A stretch of DNA of 64,000 nucleotides, from contig CALYOS010000008.1 of the NCBI GenBank assembly GCA_945267035.1, positions 1 through 64,000 of the forward strand, written 5' to 3'. Origin of the DNA: an uncultured Neisseriaceae bacterium (GTDB lineage Bacteria > Pseudomonadota > Gammaproteobacteria > Burkholderiales > Neisseriaceae). Positions 38,045 to 46,673 of this stretch are shown here, in pieces. Below the pieces are notes generated by a model. It did not search any database. It saw nothing but the letters and a program-made list of their open reading frames with translations, and was not told the DNA's origin. Positions within the stretch are counted from its first letter, which is position 1. Each line of letters opens with the position of its first letter. The translations under genes and the position numbers were made by a program.

Positions 38045-38851
38045 TCATTTTAAATAATAAGTTTGCATATATGCCCATACTGCGTGCAGCATTTCTACCT
38101 GATTAGCGTTGTGCCCTCTTTCTGCTTCAATATTGATGTAGTCTATCTTCTTATGTGCAGCCCAAACTGATAAAGATCCGTCATCTTGTACTTGATCATT
38201 ATCTTGTAGTATCACGTTAAACCCTCGTTTAGATAAAAATTCATAGGCTTGCCGAGATGTAACTAGGAAAAAATTATGTGGATTTTGCTGTGGATTGATC
38301 GCTGTTTGCAAGGTATCGTTGGCTCCGGCTGAACCATTGGCGTAATGCAAAATAGATAATCCGTGAGCATGATTGTTATGCACGGCAACGATCAGTTGTG
38401 CATATTGCAGATATTGGCTGATTAATTGTTCAACTGCCTGAGTCAGTTCCGGCATGGCCAAGCGACAATCACCATCATCACATTTTATTGCTTCCTGCCT
38501 CCCCTGCTGGGTAAATATTCTATTAGGATCAAAATGATAGCTTATATCGGCGTTTTGAACATAAATATCTCTACTGCCACCATGCTGTAAATCTAATAAG
38601 CAGCCTTGCTGTAGATGTGACAAAGTTTGTAAGGCTACTTCTCTGGCGGTTTCTTCATCATCATGTACATGTATCCAAACTATATTTGCCCAAGGTGATC
38701 CGGAACAAATATTTTTCAGCGGTAATATTTGTTGGTCTTTTTGTTCTGTAAACAATTGTTCTTTTAATGGTTCTGCTTCAATTTGAAGTGTGAAAAATGT
38801 AAATATTATGATGATTAAATGATGATAAAAAGGTAATAATTGTTTTTGCAT
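38045..38851 (-). CDS. Secreted M14-like putative metallo-carboxypeptidase
   Basis: 268-residue protein with a Sec signal peptide (about residues 1-26, hydrophobic LIIIIFTFFTLQ, cleavage near AEP). The residue pattern fits zinc carboxypeptidases of the M14 fold: H63-x-x-E66 in IHVHDDEETA for zinc, a DPNR at 108-111 for substrate binding, a second His H158 in VAVHNNHAHG, and a C-terminal E242/E244 in NIEAERGH as possible catalytic Glu. Four cysteines lie in the N-terminal half. No close family was recognised, so the assignment rests on this ordered pattern. It could trim peptidoglycan peptides or other periplasmic peptides. It stands alone between the pilin gene and the divergent siderophore receptor. 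Confidence 0.6.
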   Translation of the reverse strand: MQKQLLPFYHHLIIIIFTFFTLQIEAEPLKEQLFTEQKDQQILPLKNICSGSPWANIVWIHVHDDEETAREVALQTLSHLQQGCLLDLQHGGSRDIYVQNADISYHFDPNRIFTQQGRQEAIKCDDGDCRLAMPELTQAVEQLISQYLQYAQLIVAVHNNHAHGLSILHYANGSAGANDTLQTAINPQQNPHNFFLVTSRQAYEFLSKRGFNVILQDNDQVQDDGSLSVWAAHKKIDYINIEAERGHNANQVEMLHAVWAYMQTYYLK

Positions 38852-39203
38852 AACGGATTATCATTTTTGTAAAGATTGCAATAAGTGCGCTATTTTGTAG
38901 GAAAAACCTAAAAAATACCAGCAGTTAAAGCTAAATATATTTTTTTAAATTTTTAGTAGAAAAAAATTCTTTTATTTATTCATCATTTTAGCAATCGAAA
39001 GAAAATTTCTCGTGTTAACAATTTTAGCTAATGTAATTATCAACTGCCAATTTTTGACACATTTAACTGAATTATGTAATCCCATGCAAAATAGATTTTT
39101 CAATAATTAAGTTGTTGTGGTTTTTTGTTAGAAAAGGATGTTACTAATTTGCAATTAGTAATGATTCTCATTATTATTATATTTTTAATTGAATTCTTAT
39201 TTT
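38852..39203. other. Divergent promoter region between the M14-like gene and fepA
   Basis: About 350 AT-rich bases. The fepA side carries a Fur-box-like dyad (listed separately). Nothing else recognisable was found, and the promoter of the minus-strand gene could not be fixed. Confidence 0.5.
39157..39175 (+). promoter_or_regulatory. Fur box upstream of fepA
   Basis: The dyad AATGA-TTC-TCATT (39160-39172) within AGTAATGATTCTCATTATT closely matches the Fur consensus GATAATGATAATCATTATC. It lies 30-45 bases before the receptor start codon, where Fe-Fur would block transcription. Confidence 0.75.
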
Positions 39204-41432
39204 ATGAATTATTATACTTTTCCTTTATTTAAACTGGCTTTAATCCCTTTGCTAGTGAACTGTAGCTTTGCCTATGCTACAGAATCAGATGCAGCCAAAC
39301 TGAACGATATTTATGTGACGGCTGAAAAACAAGTTAAACAATCATTGGGTGTTTCAAAAATAGATGCTGAGGATATTGCACGCAAAATCCCTGTTAATGA
39401 TATTTCTGAGTTGATACGTACCATGCCAGGAGTCAATCTAACTGGCAACACTGCCTCCGGTCAGCATGGTAATAAGCGTCAAATTGATATTCGTGGCATG
39501 GGACCTGAAAATACGCTGATTATGATTGATGGTCGTCCGGTGACATCTCGTAGTAGTGCGCGTATGAGCTGGCGCGGTGAAAGGAATACGATTGGTGATA
39601 GTAATTGGGTACCAGCAGCAGAAATACAATCAATTGAAGTGATTCGCGGACCGGCTGCGGCGCGTTACGGATCAGGCGCAGCTGGGGGGGTGGTGAATAT
39701 TGTGACCAAAAAAGTCAGTAATGAATTTCATGGGTCTATTGATGCTTATATCAACCGCCCCGCCGATAATCAAGAAGGGGAAACCAATCGGATTGGATTT
39801 GATTTAAGTGGGCCTATTTTTAAGGATAAACTCGGATTTCGTCTTTATGGTAATTTTAACCATACTGCAGCCGATTCGCCTTTTATCAATCAACGAGATT
39901 TAACCAAAAACAGTAAATCTATGGTTGCTGGTCAGGAAGGCTTGATCAATAAAGATGTGGGAGGCCGTTTGGCTTGGCGCCTATCTCCAGCACAAACGCT
40001 GACTTTTGATGGCAGTTTTAGTCGTCAGGGTAATCGTTATAATGGTGATGGACCAAACAATATGCAAACCGATTACACTAAAAGTTTATGGGGCAAGGAA
40101 ACTCGGCGAATCTATCGGCAAAGTTTGGCTTTGACTCATGAAGGGGTGTGGGATTGGGGAGATACTAAATTGGTGGCTCAGTATGACAAAACGACCAATA
40201 GCCACTGTTCTGAAGCCTTAGCTGGTGGCCCAGAAGGTTTATGTCAGGATCTGGGTACAGAAAATATTCATTATACAGATAGTGTGCTGACCACCAAGCG
40301 CCTAACAGGTGAAGTGCATTTACCTTTTGAGTTAGGTGTAGCGCATGTATTGACGATTGGTGCTGAATATCAGCATGACAAGTTAGACGATCCCGACGGT
40401 CTACGTCGCACCATACTACCTGGTGCCATTTATCCTGCAACGGTAAATTACACGCCTAGTTTAAGCAGTTGGGCAGCTTATATTGAAGATAATGTATCTC
40501 TATCGAATGCGTTTAGTCTGGTGCCGATGCTGCGATATGATCACAATACTAAAACCGGTGGAAATTTCAGCCCTGCTTTAAATATGGCTTGGCAAATTCA
40601 TCCAAACTGGCGTATTAAAGGCGGCATTGCTCGGGCTTATAAGGTGCCGAATTTATATCAGAGCACTGATAGTTATATGTTATATAGCAGGGGGAATGGG
40701 TGTGCTACTTCTTCTGGAGGGGGACGTGGCTGTTATCTGATAGGTAATAGTCATTTGAAAGCAGAAACAAGTATTAATAAAGAATTGGGCTTTGAATTCA
40801 GTCGGAATGGATATTTGGCCTCACTAGCTTATTTTCGTAATGATTATAAAAATAAGATTGAAGCGGGAAGGCAGATTATTTTTACTGGAATCAATGCGCA
40901 AGGAGGTAGACCTGGGGGATATGATTATTTTGAATGGACTAATACGCGCAAGGCAGTGGTTGAGGGTTTAGAAGGTAATTTGACCCTGCCATTAACGGAT
41001 AAGTTGAAATGGGTAAGTAATTTCACTTATATGTTTAATTCGAAAAATAAGGATACTGGTAATCCTTTATCGGTTATCCCTAAATATACTATTAATTCCT
41101 CTTTATCATGGACGCCCACGGAAAGATGGGATACTTTATTAACCTATACTTTCTACGGACGCCAAAAACCCAGAATGGTACCGGTAAATCCAGTGGAAGC
41201 TGGAAGAGGTAATGGTGGACAAGGGAGCATAGGTCTCAGTGGAGAAGAAATCGGTAGCTATGGTATCTGGGGAATTTCTGCCGGCTATGCTGTTAATAAA
41301 CACTTTAATATCAGAGCAGGGATGACAAATATTTTTAATAAACGCATATTTGCCTCTACTTTGCGCGGAACGGCTTACACTTATAATGAGCGTGGTCGAG
41401 CATTGTGGGCTAATATGAAGATTTCTTTTTAA
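39204..41432 (+). CDS. fepA: TonB-dependent catecholate siderophore receptor, FepA-like
   Basis: About 742-residue outer-membrane receptor. A signal peptide ends near SFAYA, and NDIYVTAEK may serve as the TonB box region. The plug domain includes PGVNLTGNTASGQHGNKRQIDIRGMGPENTLIMIDGRPVTSRSSARMSWRGERNT, which follows E. coli FepA almost residue for residue. The 22-strand barrel ends in the aromatic terminus WANMKISF. The ATG at 39204 was chosen over a TTG at 39189. It imports ferric enterobactin or related catecholates with TonB energy. It heads an iron locus of esterase, reductase and ABC transporter and is preceded by a Fur box. Confidence 0.93.
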   Translation: MNYYTFPLFKLALIPLLVNCSFAYATESDAAKLNDIYVTAEKQVKQSLGVSKIDAEDIARKIPVNDISELIRTMPGVNLTGNTASGQHGNKRQIDIRGMGPENTLIMIDGRPVTSRSSARMSWRGERNTIGDSNWVPAAEIQSIEVIRGPAAARYGSGAAGGVVNIVTKKVSNEFHGSIDAYINRPADNQEGETNRIGFDLSGPIFKDKLGFRLYGNFNHTAADSPFINQRDLTKNSKSMVAGQEGLINKDVGGRLAWRLSPAQTLTFDGSFSRQGNRYNGDGPNNMQTDYTKSLWGKETRRIYRQSLALTHEGVWDWGDTKLVAQYDKTTNSHCSEALAGGPEGLCQDLGTENIHYTDSVLTTKRLTGEVHLPFELGVAHVLTIGAEYQHDKLDDPDGLRRTILPGAIYPATVNYTPSLSSWAAYIEDNVSLSNAFSLVPMLRYDHNTKTGGNFSPALNMAWQIHPNWRIKGGIARAYKVPNLYQSTDSYMLYSRGNGCATSSGGGRGCYLIGNSHLKAETSINKELGFEFSRNGYLASLAYFRNDYKNKIEAGRQIIFTGINAQGGRPGGYDYFEWTNTRKAVVEGLEGNLTLPLTDKLKWVSNFTYMFNSKNKDTGNPLSVIPKYTINSSLSWTPTERWDTLLTYTFYGRQKPRMVPVNPVEAGRGNGGQGSIGLSGEEIGSYGIWGISAGYAVNKHFNIRAGMTNIFNKRIFASTLRGTAYTYNERGRALWANMKISF

Positions 41433-41542
41433 ATCGATGTTGATACAGACTATAAGGGTGAGCACTATATTTTTTTCTAAGTTATACAACTTTAATTTAT
41501 AGCGTGACTTGGCCGAAAAAAACTGTTATAGTCGATTAAATA

Positions 41543-41561
41543 GGAATGATTATTATTTATA
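41543..41561 (+). promoter_or_regulatory. Possible Fur box upstream of the esterase gene
   Basis: GGAATGATTATTATTTATA shares the AATGATnATnATT core of Fur sites. It lies about 190 bases before the esterase start, so the operon downstream of fepA may have its own iron-controlled promoter. Confidence 0.45.
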
Positions 41562-41691
41562 TTTAGCTATAACCAGCTTATTATCATTCATCTAGCTATT
41601 GGATTGAATGATCAGCATTAATGGTTAGTAATAAATAAAATCTTTATAACTTGACATCGCTGTATGCTTGCAGCAATGACTCTATACTCCA

Positions 41692-41741
41692 CCGTCATGT
41701 TATTTATATATGTTTGACATATCAATAGCATGACGGAAAGA
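41692..41741 (+). promoter_or_regulatory. Inverted repeat framing the esterase ribosome binding site
   Basis: CCGTCATG (41692-41699) and CATGACGG (41729-41736) form a perfect 8-bp stem with a 29-base AT-rich loop. The 3' arm runs into GGAAAG, the ribosome binding site of the ATG at 41748. It may modulate translation or be an operator; the sequence alone cannot tell. Confidence 0.4.
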
Positions 41742-41747
41742 TTAAAT

Positions 41748-42695
41748 ATGCGTCAGGTAATTATTTTTTTATTAATGTTTGTAACGGCCTTAATCTTGCA
41801 CAATACCGCCAAAGCTCAGCCGAATATGAATCAAGAGGTAAACCTTGCTGTATTAACACAGCAAAACGCTGGTTATCATTTTATCACTATACCGCTGTCA
41901 TCTGCAGATGGACAGCGGTCATATCGCATTTACGTTGCCATTCCCGACCAAAAAGCACCACCCGATGGCTATCCGGTTTTTTATGCGCTAGATGGTAATG
42001 CAGTATTGGATTTTCTTACCCCAGATAATCTTCATCTGCTGGCAGAAAAATCTTCGCCACCCGTATTGATTTTATTGGGTAATCACACTGATAAACGGTA
42101 TGATTTTCAAGCTCGCGCCTTTGATTACACCATTGCTCCAGTTGATGACAATCAAGACCCATTGGATCCAAGCCGTTTGAATGGTGGTGCAGATCTTTTT
42201 CTGGATTTTATTCAGTATCAAGTTATGCCTGCAGTAAAGCAAAGCGTTCCGATCAATCTGCAGCAACAAACATTATGGGGACATTCTTATGGCGGTTTAT
42301 TTGTGGTACACACTTTATTGACGCGACCATATCTTTTTCAACATTATGTTGCTGCTGATCCATCTGTCTGGCTGCATAGTGACATCATTCAGACAGAAAC
42401 CAATGCCTTATTAACACAAAAAGGGGCTTTAGCCGGCAAAAGTCTGTGGATGATGAACGGTAAAATGAACACGAGTAAGTTACCTAAAAACCCGCAGATC
42501 GCTGCACGAATCAATACGCGAAATAAATTGACGGCTAAACAGGCAAATTTGGTGAAAAATTTAATTGATCAGTTACAACATCATACTGATTTAGTGGTCA
42601 GATATGAGCAGTTCCCACAGGAAAACCACGGATCTCTATTTGGGAAAAGTTTACAACTGGTTTTATTTCAACCCATACTAAAACATAAACAATGA
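41748..42695 (+). CDS. Periplasmic enterobactin esterase (IroE/Cee-like)
   Basis: 315-residue alpha/beta hydrolase with a Sec signal peptide (MRQVIIFLLMFVTALILHNTAKA), so it acts in the periplasm. The nucleophile elbow is GHSYGG with S180, and a C-terminal ENHGSL supplies the catalytic His. Residues 50-75 (QRSYRIYVAIPDQKAPPDGYPVFYALDGNAVLD) are typical of IroE/Fes esterases. IroE and Campylobacter Cee cleave the enterobactin trilactone in the periplasm. ATG 41748 follows GGAAAG at nine bases; an ATG at 41730 is less likely. The stop overlaps the next gene by four bases. It probably linearises enterobactin so that the binding protein downstream can take the fragment. Confidence 0.85.
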   Translation: MRQVIIFLLMFVTALILHNTAKAQPNMNQEVNLAVLTQQNAGYHFITIPLSSADGQRSYRIYVAIPDQKAPPDGYPVFYALDGNAVLDFLTPDNLHLLAEKSSPPVLILLGNHTDKRYDFQARAFDYTIAPVDDNQDPLDPSRLNGGADLFLDFIQYQVMPAVKQSVPINLQQQTLWGHSYGGLFVVHTLLTRPYLFQHYVAADPSVWLHSDIIQTETNALLTQKGALAGKSLWMMNGKMNTSKLPKNPQIAARINTRNKLTAKQANLVKNLIDQLQHHTDLVVRYEQFPQENHGSLFGKSLQLVLFQPILKHKQ

Positions 42696-43498
42696 AAAAA
42701 ATTCCCCCTCCCTGCGCTTATCTGGTACGAGTAATTGAAATTATTGATTTGAGTCCAAATCTGCGGCGTTTGGTTTTATATAGTCCCGAACTGGCTCAAT
42801 ATCCTCACCAGTATAATGGTGCTCATTTAAAAATTTTTCTGGCTCCTAGTGGTCAAAATAAACCGCAATTGCCCAAATTTTTAAATCATGGTTTTAGTTG
42901 GGAAGATCCAGATAATAAACCTATTGTCCGAACTTATACTTTGCGTGATTATGATGCTCAGCAGTGCACGGTGACTATAGACTTTGTCAAACATGGTGAT
43001 AATGGTCCGGCCTCTGCCTTTGCAGAGCAGGCTCAGCTTAATGATTTGCTGGGAATCAGCTCACCTGGTGGACCATTTCCAATGGTGAAATCAGCTCTTC
43101 GCTATCTGTTTGTGGCTGATATTACCGCACTACCCGCCTTAGAGGCTCTTTTAGCCGATATGGATCAAACAGCTAAAGGCGATGTCATCGTGCTTTTACC
43201 ACAAGCAGAAGATCTACCAGCGACACTTCAACTACCTGCAGGTATGAACTTACATGAATTTTACGGTAATTTAATGCAGATTCCCGCTGTTTTAAATTGT
43301 GTTTCTAACCTAGCACCGATGATTGAAGATGATTTTGCCTGGATTGCGGGTGAAGCATCCTTGGTCATGCCCATCCGCGCACAATTGCGTGATAAATGGC
43401 ATTTACCACCCAAGCGACATTATGCCGTTCCTTACTGGCATGATGGCAGAACGGAAGAAAATTATCATACAGCACGGCATAAATTCATAGATGAATAA
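42692..43498 (+). CDS. Siderophore-interacting protein (ViuB/SIP ferric reductase)
   Basis: 268-residue cytoplasmic flavoprotein of the SIP family. The N-terminal FAD-binding barrel has RTYTLRDYDAQQCTVTIDFVKHGDNGPASAFAEQAQLNDLLGISSPGG, with the family's RxYTxR. The C-terminal NAD(P)H-type domain ends in PYWHDGRTEENYH, close to the usual YWRxGxxEExYH. It reduces Fe3+ in the imported siderophore to release iron. The gene overlaps the esterase by four bases (ATGA), indicating one translation unit. Confidence 0.92.
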   Translation: MKKIPPPCAYLVRVIEIIDLSPNLRRLVLYSPELAQYPHQYNGAHLKIFLAPSGQNKPQLPKFLNHGFSWEDPDNKPIVRTYTLRDYDAQQCTVTIDFVKHGDNGPASAFAEQAQLNDLLGISSPGGPFPMVKSALRYLFVADITALPALEALLADMDQTAKGDVIVLLPQAEDLPATLQLPAGMNLHEFYGNLMQIPAVLNCVSNLAPMIEDDFAWIAGEASLVMPIRAQLRDKWHLPPKRHYAVPYWHDGRTEENYHTARHKFIDE

Positions 43499-43538
43499 TG
43501 CTCGGTTAGCAAAAGTTCACTCTGCTTGGTTCAAGCAG

Positions 43539-43564
43539 TATCATTCATGTAAACGATAATGATA
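43539..43564 (+). promoter_or_regulatory. Possible Fur-type inverted repeat before the binding protein gene
   Basis: TATCATT (43539-43545) and AATGATA (43558-43564) are inverted copies of the Fur half-site, separated by 12 bases. They sit just ahead of the AGGAAG ribosome binding site. The spacing is wider than a classic Fur box, so this is tentative. Confidence 0.35.
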
Positions 43565-43576
43565 GGAAGTTCTAAT

Positions 43577-44575
43577 ATGTTTAAATTTGATTGGAAGCCT
43601 TTTGTTTTATCTGTTTTGGCACTGTCTTTACTCTCGGCCTGTGACAAAAAAAATGGTGGGGATAATCAGGCTATTCATAGCTCAACTGAATTTGCGGTTG
43701 CAAGTAATGCCTCAGCTATGCCTAGCACCACCATCAATGGACCAACGATTACAATCAATACCGCACGAGGTGAAATGATCGTACCGGAAAATCCAACTGA
43801 TGTAGCAGTATTTGATATGGCTACTTTGGATGATTTACAGGCCTTGAACGTAGTGGTTAAGGGAGCACCAAAAAAAGTTTTGGTGCCTTACCTACAGGAT
43901 AAGCTAAAATCTGTCAGCAATGTCGGCACTTTGTTTGAACCTGATCTGGAAGCATTAAATGCCTTGAAACCACAACTGATCATTATTGCCGTCCGAAGTG
44001 CCCCCAAATATGATGTACTTTCAGCACTCGCTCCGACAATAGATATGTCTGATAATGGGCAAGACTTAATCGGTGACGGTTTGAAACGTCTGGATACCTA
44101 TGGTCGATTATTCAAAAAAGAAGCTGAAGCACAAAAATTGCATGGCGATATACAGAATTTGCTGAATGAAACTGCTCAAGCTGTTAAAGGAAAAGGAAAT
44201 GGTCTGATTCTGATGGTCAATGCCGGTAAACTTTCTGCTTTTGGCTCATCTTCACGCTTTGGCTGGATCCACACTCAAGTAGGTGTTCCGATGGCAGACA
44301 GCAATATTCCTGCTGCACCGCATGGTCAATCCGTTTCCTTTGAATATGTACAGAAAATTGACCCAGACTGGATTTTTGTTCTCGACCGAACCGCGGCGAT
44401 TGGAGAAGAAGGAAAAACGGCACAAGCTGTACTGGATAATGAGCTCATTCGTCAGTCCAAAGCATGGAAAAATGGGCATATTATTTATCTAAGTAGTGCT
44501 GCTTATTTAGCCGCTGGCGGTGTGCAACAAATTAAAACTGATCTGACAAATATTAAGACAGCTTTTAACAAATAA
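43577..44575 (+). CDS. Siderophore-binding lipoprotein (CeuE/FatB-like)
   Basis: 332-residue ABC-transporter binding protein, periplasmic and lipid-anchored (lipobox LSAC near C21). Two Rossmann-like lobes are joined by a long helix; the first lobe has NPTDVAVFDMATLDDLQALNV and the second has RFGWIHTQVGVPMADSNIPAAPHGQSVSFEY. H249 (in PHGQS) and Y310 (in AYLAAGG) lie at the places of the Campylobacter CeuE iron ligands His227 and Tyr288, with the identical 61-residue spacing. This points to tetradentate catecholate (linear enterobactin fragment) binding. ATG 43577 follows AGGAAG. The preferred name is CeuE- or VctP-like. Confidence 0.88.
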   Translation: MFKFDWKPFVLSVLALSLLSACDKKNGGDNQAIHSSTEFAVASNASAMPSTTINGPTITINTARGEMIVPENPTDVAVFDMATLDDLQALNVVVKGAPKKVLVPYLQDKLKSVSNVGTLFEPDLEALNALKPQLIIIAVRSAPKYDVLSALAPTIDMSDNGQDLIGDGLKRLDTYGRLFKKEAEAQKLHGDIQNLLNETAQAVKGKGNGLILMVNAGKLSAFGSSSRFGWIHTQVGVPMADSNIPAAPHGQSVSFEYVQKIDPDWIFVLDRTAAIGEEGKTAQAVLDNELIRQSKAWKNGHIIYLSSAAYLAAGGVQQIKTDLTNIKTAFNK

Positions 44576-44598
44576 CCTACCTATATTTTGCATTGATG

Positions 44599-44655
44599 AA
44601 CAGGTTACGCTTTAGCAACCATTTGACAGACTAAAGCGTTTACCTGTTTTCTTTC
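44599..44655 (+). terminator. Attenuating hairpin between binding protein and permease genes
   Basis: A 16-17 bp stem (AACAGGTTACGCTTTAG, 44599-44615, with CTAAAGCGTTTACCTGTT, 44631-44648, one bulge) is followed by TTCTTTCT. Such hairpins often give more binding protein than permease. Confidence 0.75.
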
Positions 44656-44666
44656 TGTATGTTCTT

Positions 44667-45635
44667 ATGTTTCGACCATCTCAGATAAATAGCCTAAATT
44701 TACTGCTGTTGCCATTTTTGCTTATTACCAGTATCTGCATCGGTGCTGCAAATTTGGATTGGCATCATCTCTTCACTGATCACAGTAGTTTTTCCTTACT
44801 GATTTACAGTCGGTTACCCCGTACTTTGGCTATTTTACTCACCGGTGCAACGTTAGCTGTAGCTGGCATGGTATTACAAATCGTACTGCATAACCGTTTT
44901 TTGGAACCCAACATGGTGGGGGCAACCCAAAGCGCAGCATTGGGCGTATTGTTAGTATCTCTTATTTTTCCGCAGGCATCACAGCTAGCGAAAATGAGCA
45001 GTGCCACGGTGACAGCGTTATTCGGCATGACTTTGTTCATTCTATTATTTCGGCGCTTACCACCGCAACGGCATATCATGATTCCACTGATTGGCATTAT
45101 TTACGGCTGTATTATTGAAGCTGTGGTTAATTTTATCGGCGTTGAAACCAATACTTTACAATTGCTCGCAGTTTGGTTTGCCGGTGATTTTTCTGCGGTG
45201 CTGGCCGGTCGTTACGAATTATTGTGGCTAACAGCCGTGATGGCCATGGTCATCTATTTGCTCGCTGATCGGCTCACGATTGCCGGCTTGGGTCAAAATA
45301 TCAGCATCAGTCTGGGCATTAATTATGCACAATTGATGTGGATTGCTCTGTTTATCGTCGCCATGATCACGGCTATTGTGGTGGTGACTGTGGGGCAAAT
45401 ACCCTTTATCGGTTTGGTGGTTCCGAATATTGTTTCGCGTTTGGCCGGTGATCGCTTACGCCAGAATTTACCTGCTGTGGCATTACTTGGTGCCAATATG
45501 TTACTGATATGTGACATCATTGGTCGTACCATTGATCCCCCATACGAAGTACCGGTTTCCATGATTTTCGGCATTGTTGGAACCGTTATCTTTCTATATC
45601 TGCTGTTCAAAAGGTCGCCCCTCCATGCTGCATAG
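44667..45635 (+). CDS. Iron-siderophore ABC permease 1 (FecCD family)
   Basis: 322-residue permease with about nine to ten hydrophobic helices. It carries FecCD motifs: SRLPRTLAILLTGATLAVAGMVLQ near the N-terminus, NRFLEPNMVGATQSAALGVL, and GQIPFIGLVVPNIVSRLAGDRLRQNLP near residue 250, which contacts the ATPase. With the second permease it forms the import channel. It resembles CeuB/VctD. The ATG at 44667 lies 91 bases after the binding protein gene, beyond the attenuating hairpin. Confidence 0.9.
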   Translation: MFRPSQINSLNLLLLPFLLITSICIGAANLDWHHLFTDHSSFSLLIYSRLPRTLAILLTGATLAVAGMVLQIVLHNRFLEPNMVGATQSAALGVLLVSLIFPQASQLAKMSSATVTALFGMTLFILLFRRLPPQRHIMIPLIGIIYGCIIEAVVNFIGVETNTLQLLAVWFAGDFSAVLAGRYELLWLTAVMAMVIYLLADRLTIAGLGQNISISLGINYAQLMWIALFIVAMITAIVVVTVGQIPFIGLVVPNIVSRLAGDRLRQNLPAVALLGANMLLICDIIGRTIDPPYEVPVSMIFGIVGTVIFLYLLFKRSPLHAA

Positions 45636-46602
45636 TTTTTCACCGTCGCAAACTGGTTCTGGTATGCGATTTTTATTCACACTCAGCATTCTGTTAATTC
45701 TAGCCAGCATTTTTTTTATGACGTTTGGCATCAAAGGTAGTTGGGATTTTGCTTTTCAGTTGCGTGGAAAAAAACTGTTGATGTTGTTGACAGTAGCCTA
45801 TGCCGTTGGTGTATCAACCTTACTTTTTCAGACTCTGACCCATAATCCTATATTGACACCAGGCTTGCTGGGCTATGATTCACTTTATCTTTTACTGCAA
45901 ACCATTACCGTATTTGTTGTAGGCGCAATTGGTTATAGCAGCATTGACGCACTGAATAAATTTATTCTTGAAACGCCGGTCATGTTATTGGCGTCCTTAC
46001 TCCTGTTTCGCACCTTAACCAAAAACAGCCATGGAGATCTGGCTCGTCTCATCCTAACCGGTATGATCTTTGCAGTGATGTTTCGTAGCTGTAATAGCCT
46101 GTTGCAACGGTTACTTGATCCCACAATGTTTACCGTTGCTCAAACCAGTTACTTTGCACAGTTTACGTCAGTTAATGTCAGTACTTTGAGCATCGGTATC
46201 ATTATCATGATGTTGAGCATCGTCTGGATCTGGCGTATGCGTTTTCAACTTGATGTTTTAATGCTTGGGCGCGATGCTACCATTGCACTAGGAATTAATT
46301 ACCTCAAAATTAGTCGCCAAATATTATTGTGGGTTGCTTTACTGGTGTCCGTATCCACCGCATTAGTCGGTCCGGTTAGTTTTTTCGGCTTATTGATTTG
46401 TGCTTTGGTTAATTTATGCTCTACCAGCATGCAACATGCATTGCGTATTCCTGCGGCTTTTCTGATGGCAGCATTAATATTAATTGGTGGTCAGTTTATA
46501 TTTGAACATTTACTCGGCATGCAAGGAGTATTAAGCGTGGTTATCGAATTTTGTGGAGGAATTGTGTTTCTATGGTTAGTTTTAGGTCGCAAATATTCAT
46601 AA
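45625..46602 (+). CDS. Iron-siderophore ABC permease 2 (FecCD family)
   Basis: 325-residue second permease subunit with about nine hydrophobic helices. FecCD signatures include NPILTPGLLGYDSLYLLLQT and VGPVSFFGLLICALVNL. The start ATG at 45625 (MLHSFSP) overlaps the end of permease 1 by 11 bases and was preferred to an ATG at 45574 inside it. It is CeuC/VctG-like. The pair plus the ATPase next door complete a type II importer. Confidence 0.9.
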   Translation: MLHSFSPSQTGSGMRFLFTLSILLILASIFFMTFGIKGSWDFAFQLRGKKLLMLLTVAYAVGVSTLLFQTLTHNPILTPGLLGYDSLYLLLQTITVFVVGAIGYSSIDALNKFILETPVMLLASLLLFRTLTKNSHGDLARLILTGMIFAVMFRSCNSLLQRLLDPTMFTVAQTSYFAQFTSVNVSTLSIGIIIMMLSIVWIWRMRFQLDVLMLGRDATIALGINYLKISRQILLWVALLVSVSTALVGPVSFFGLLICALVNLCSTSMQHALRIPAAFLMAALILIGGQFIFEHLLGMQGVLSVVIEFCGGIVFLWLVLGRKYS

Positions 46603-46673
46603 CATGCCAACAACATCATAATTAATCTGCTGGTCTAAGGATTAACCTTCTTCAAACCTAATGAAACAGTCAC

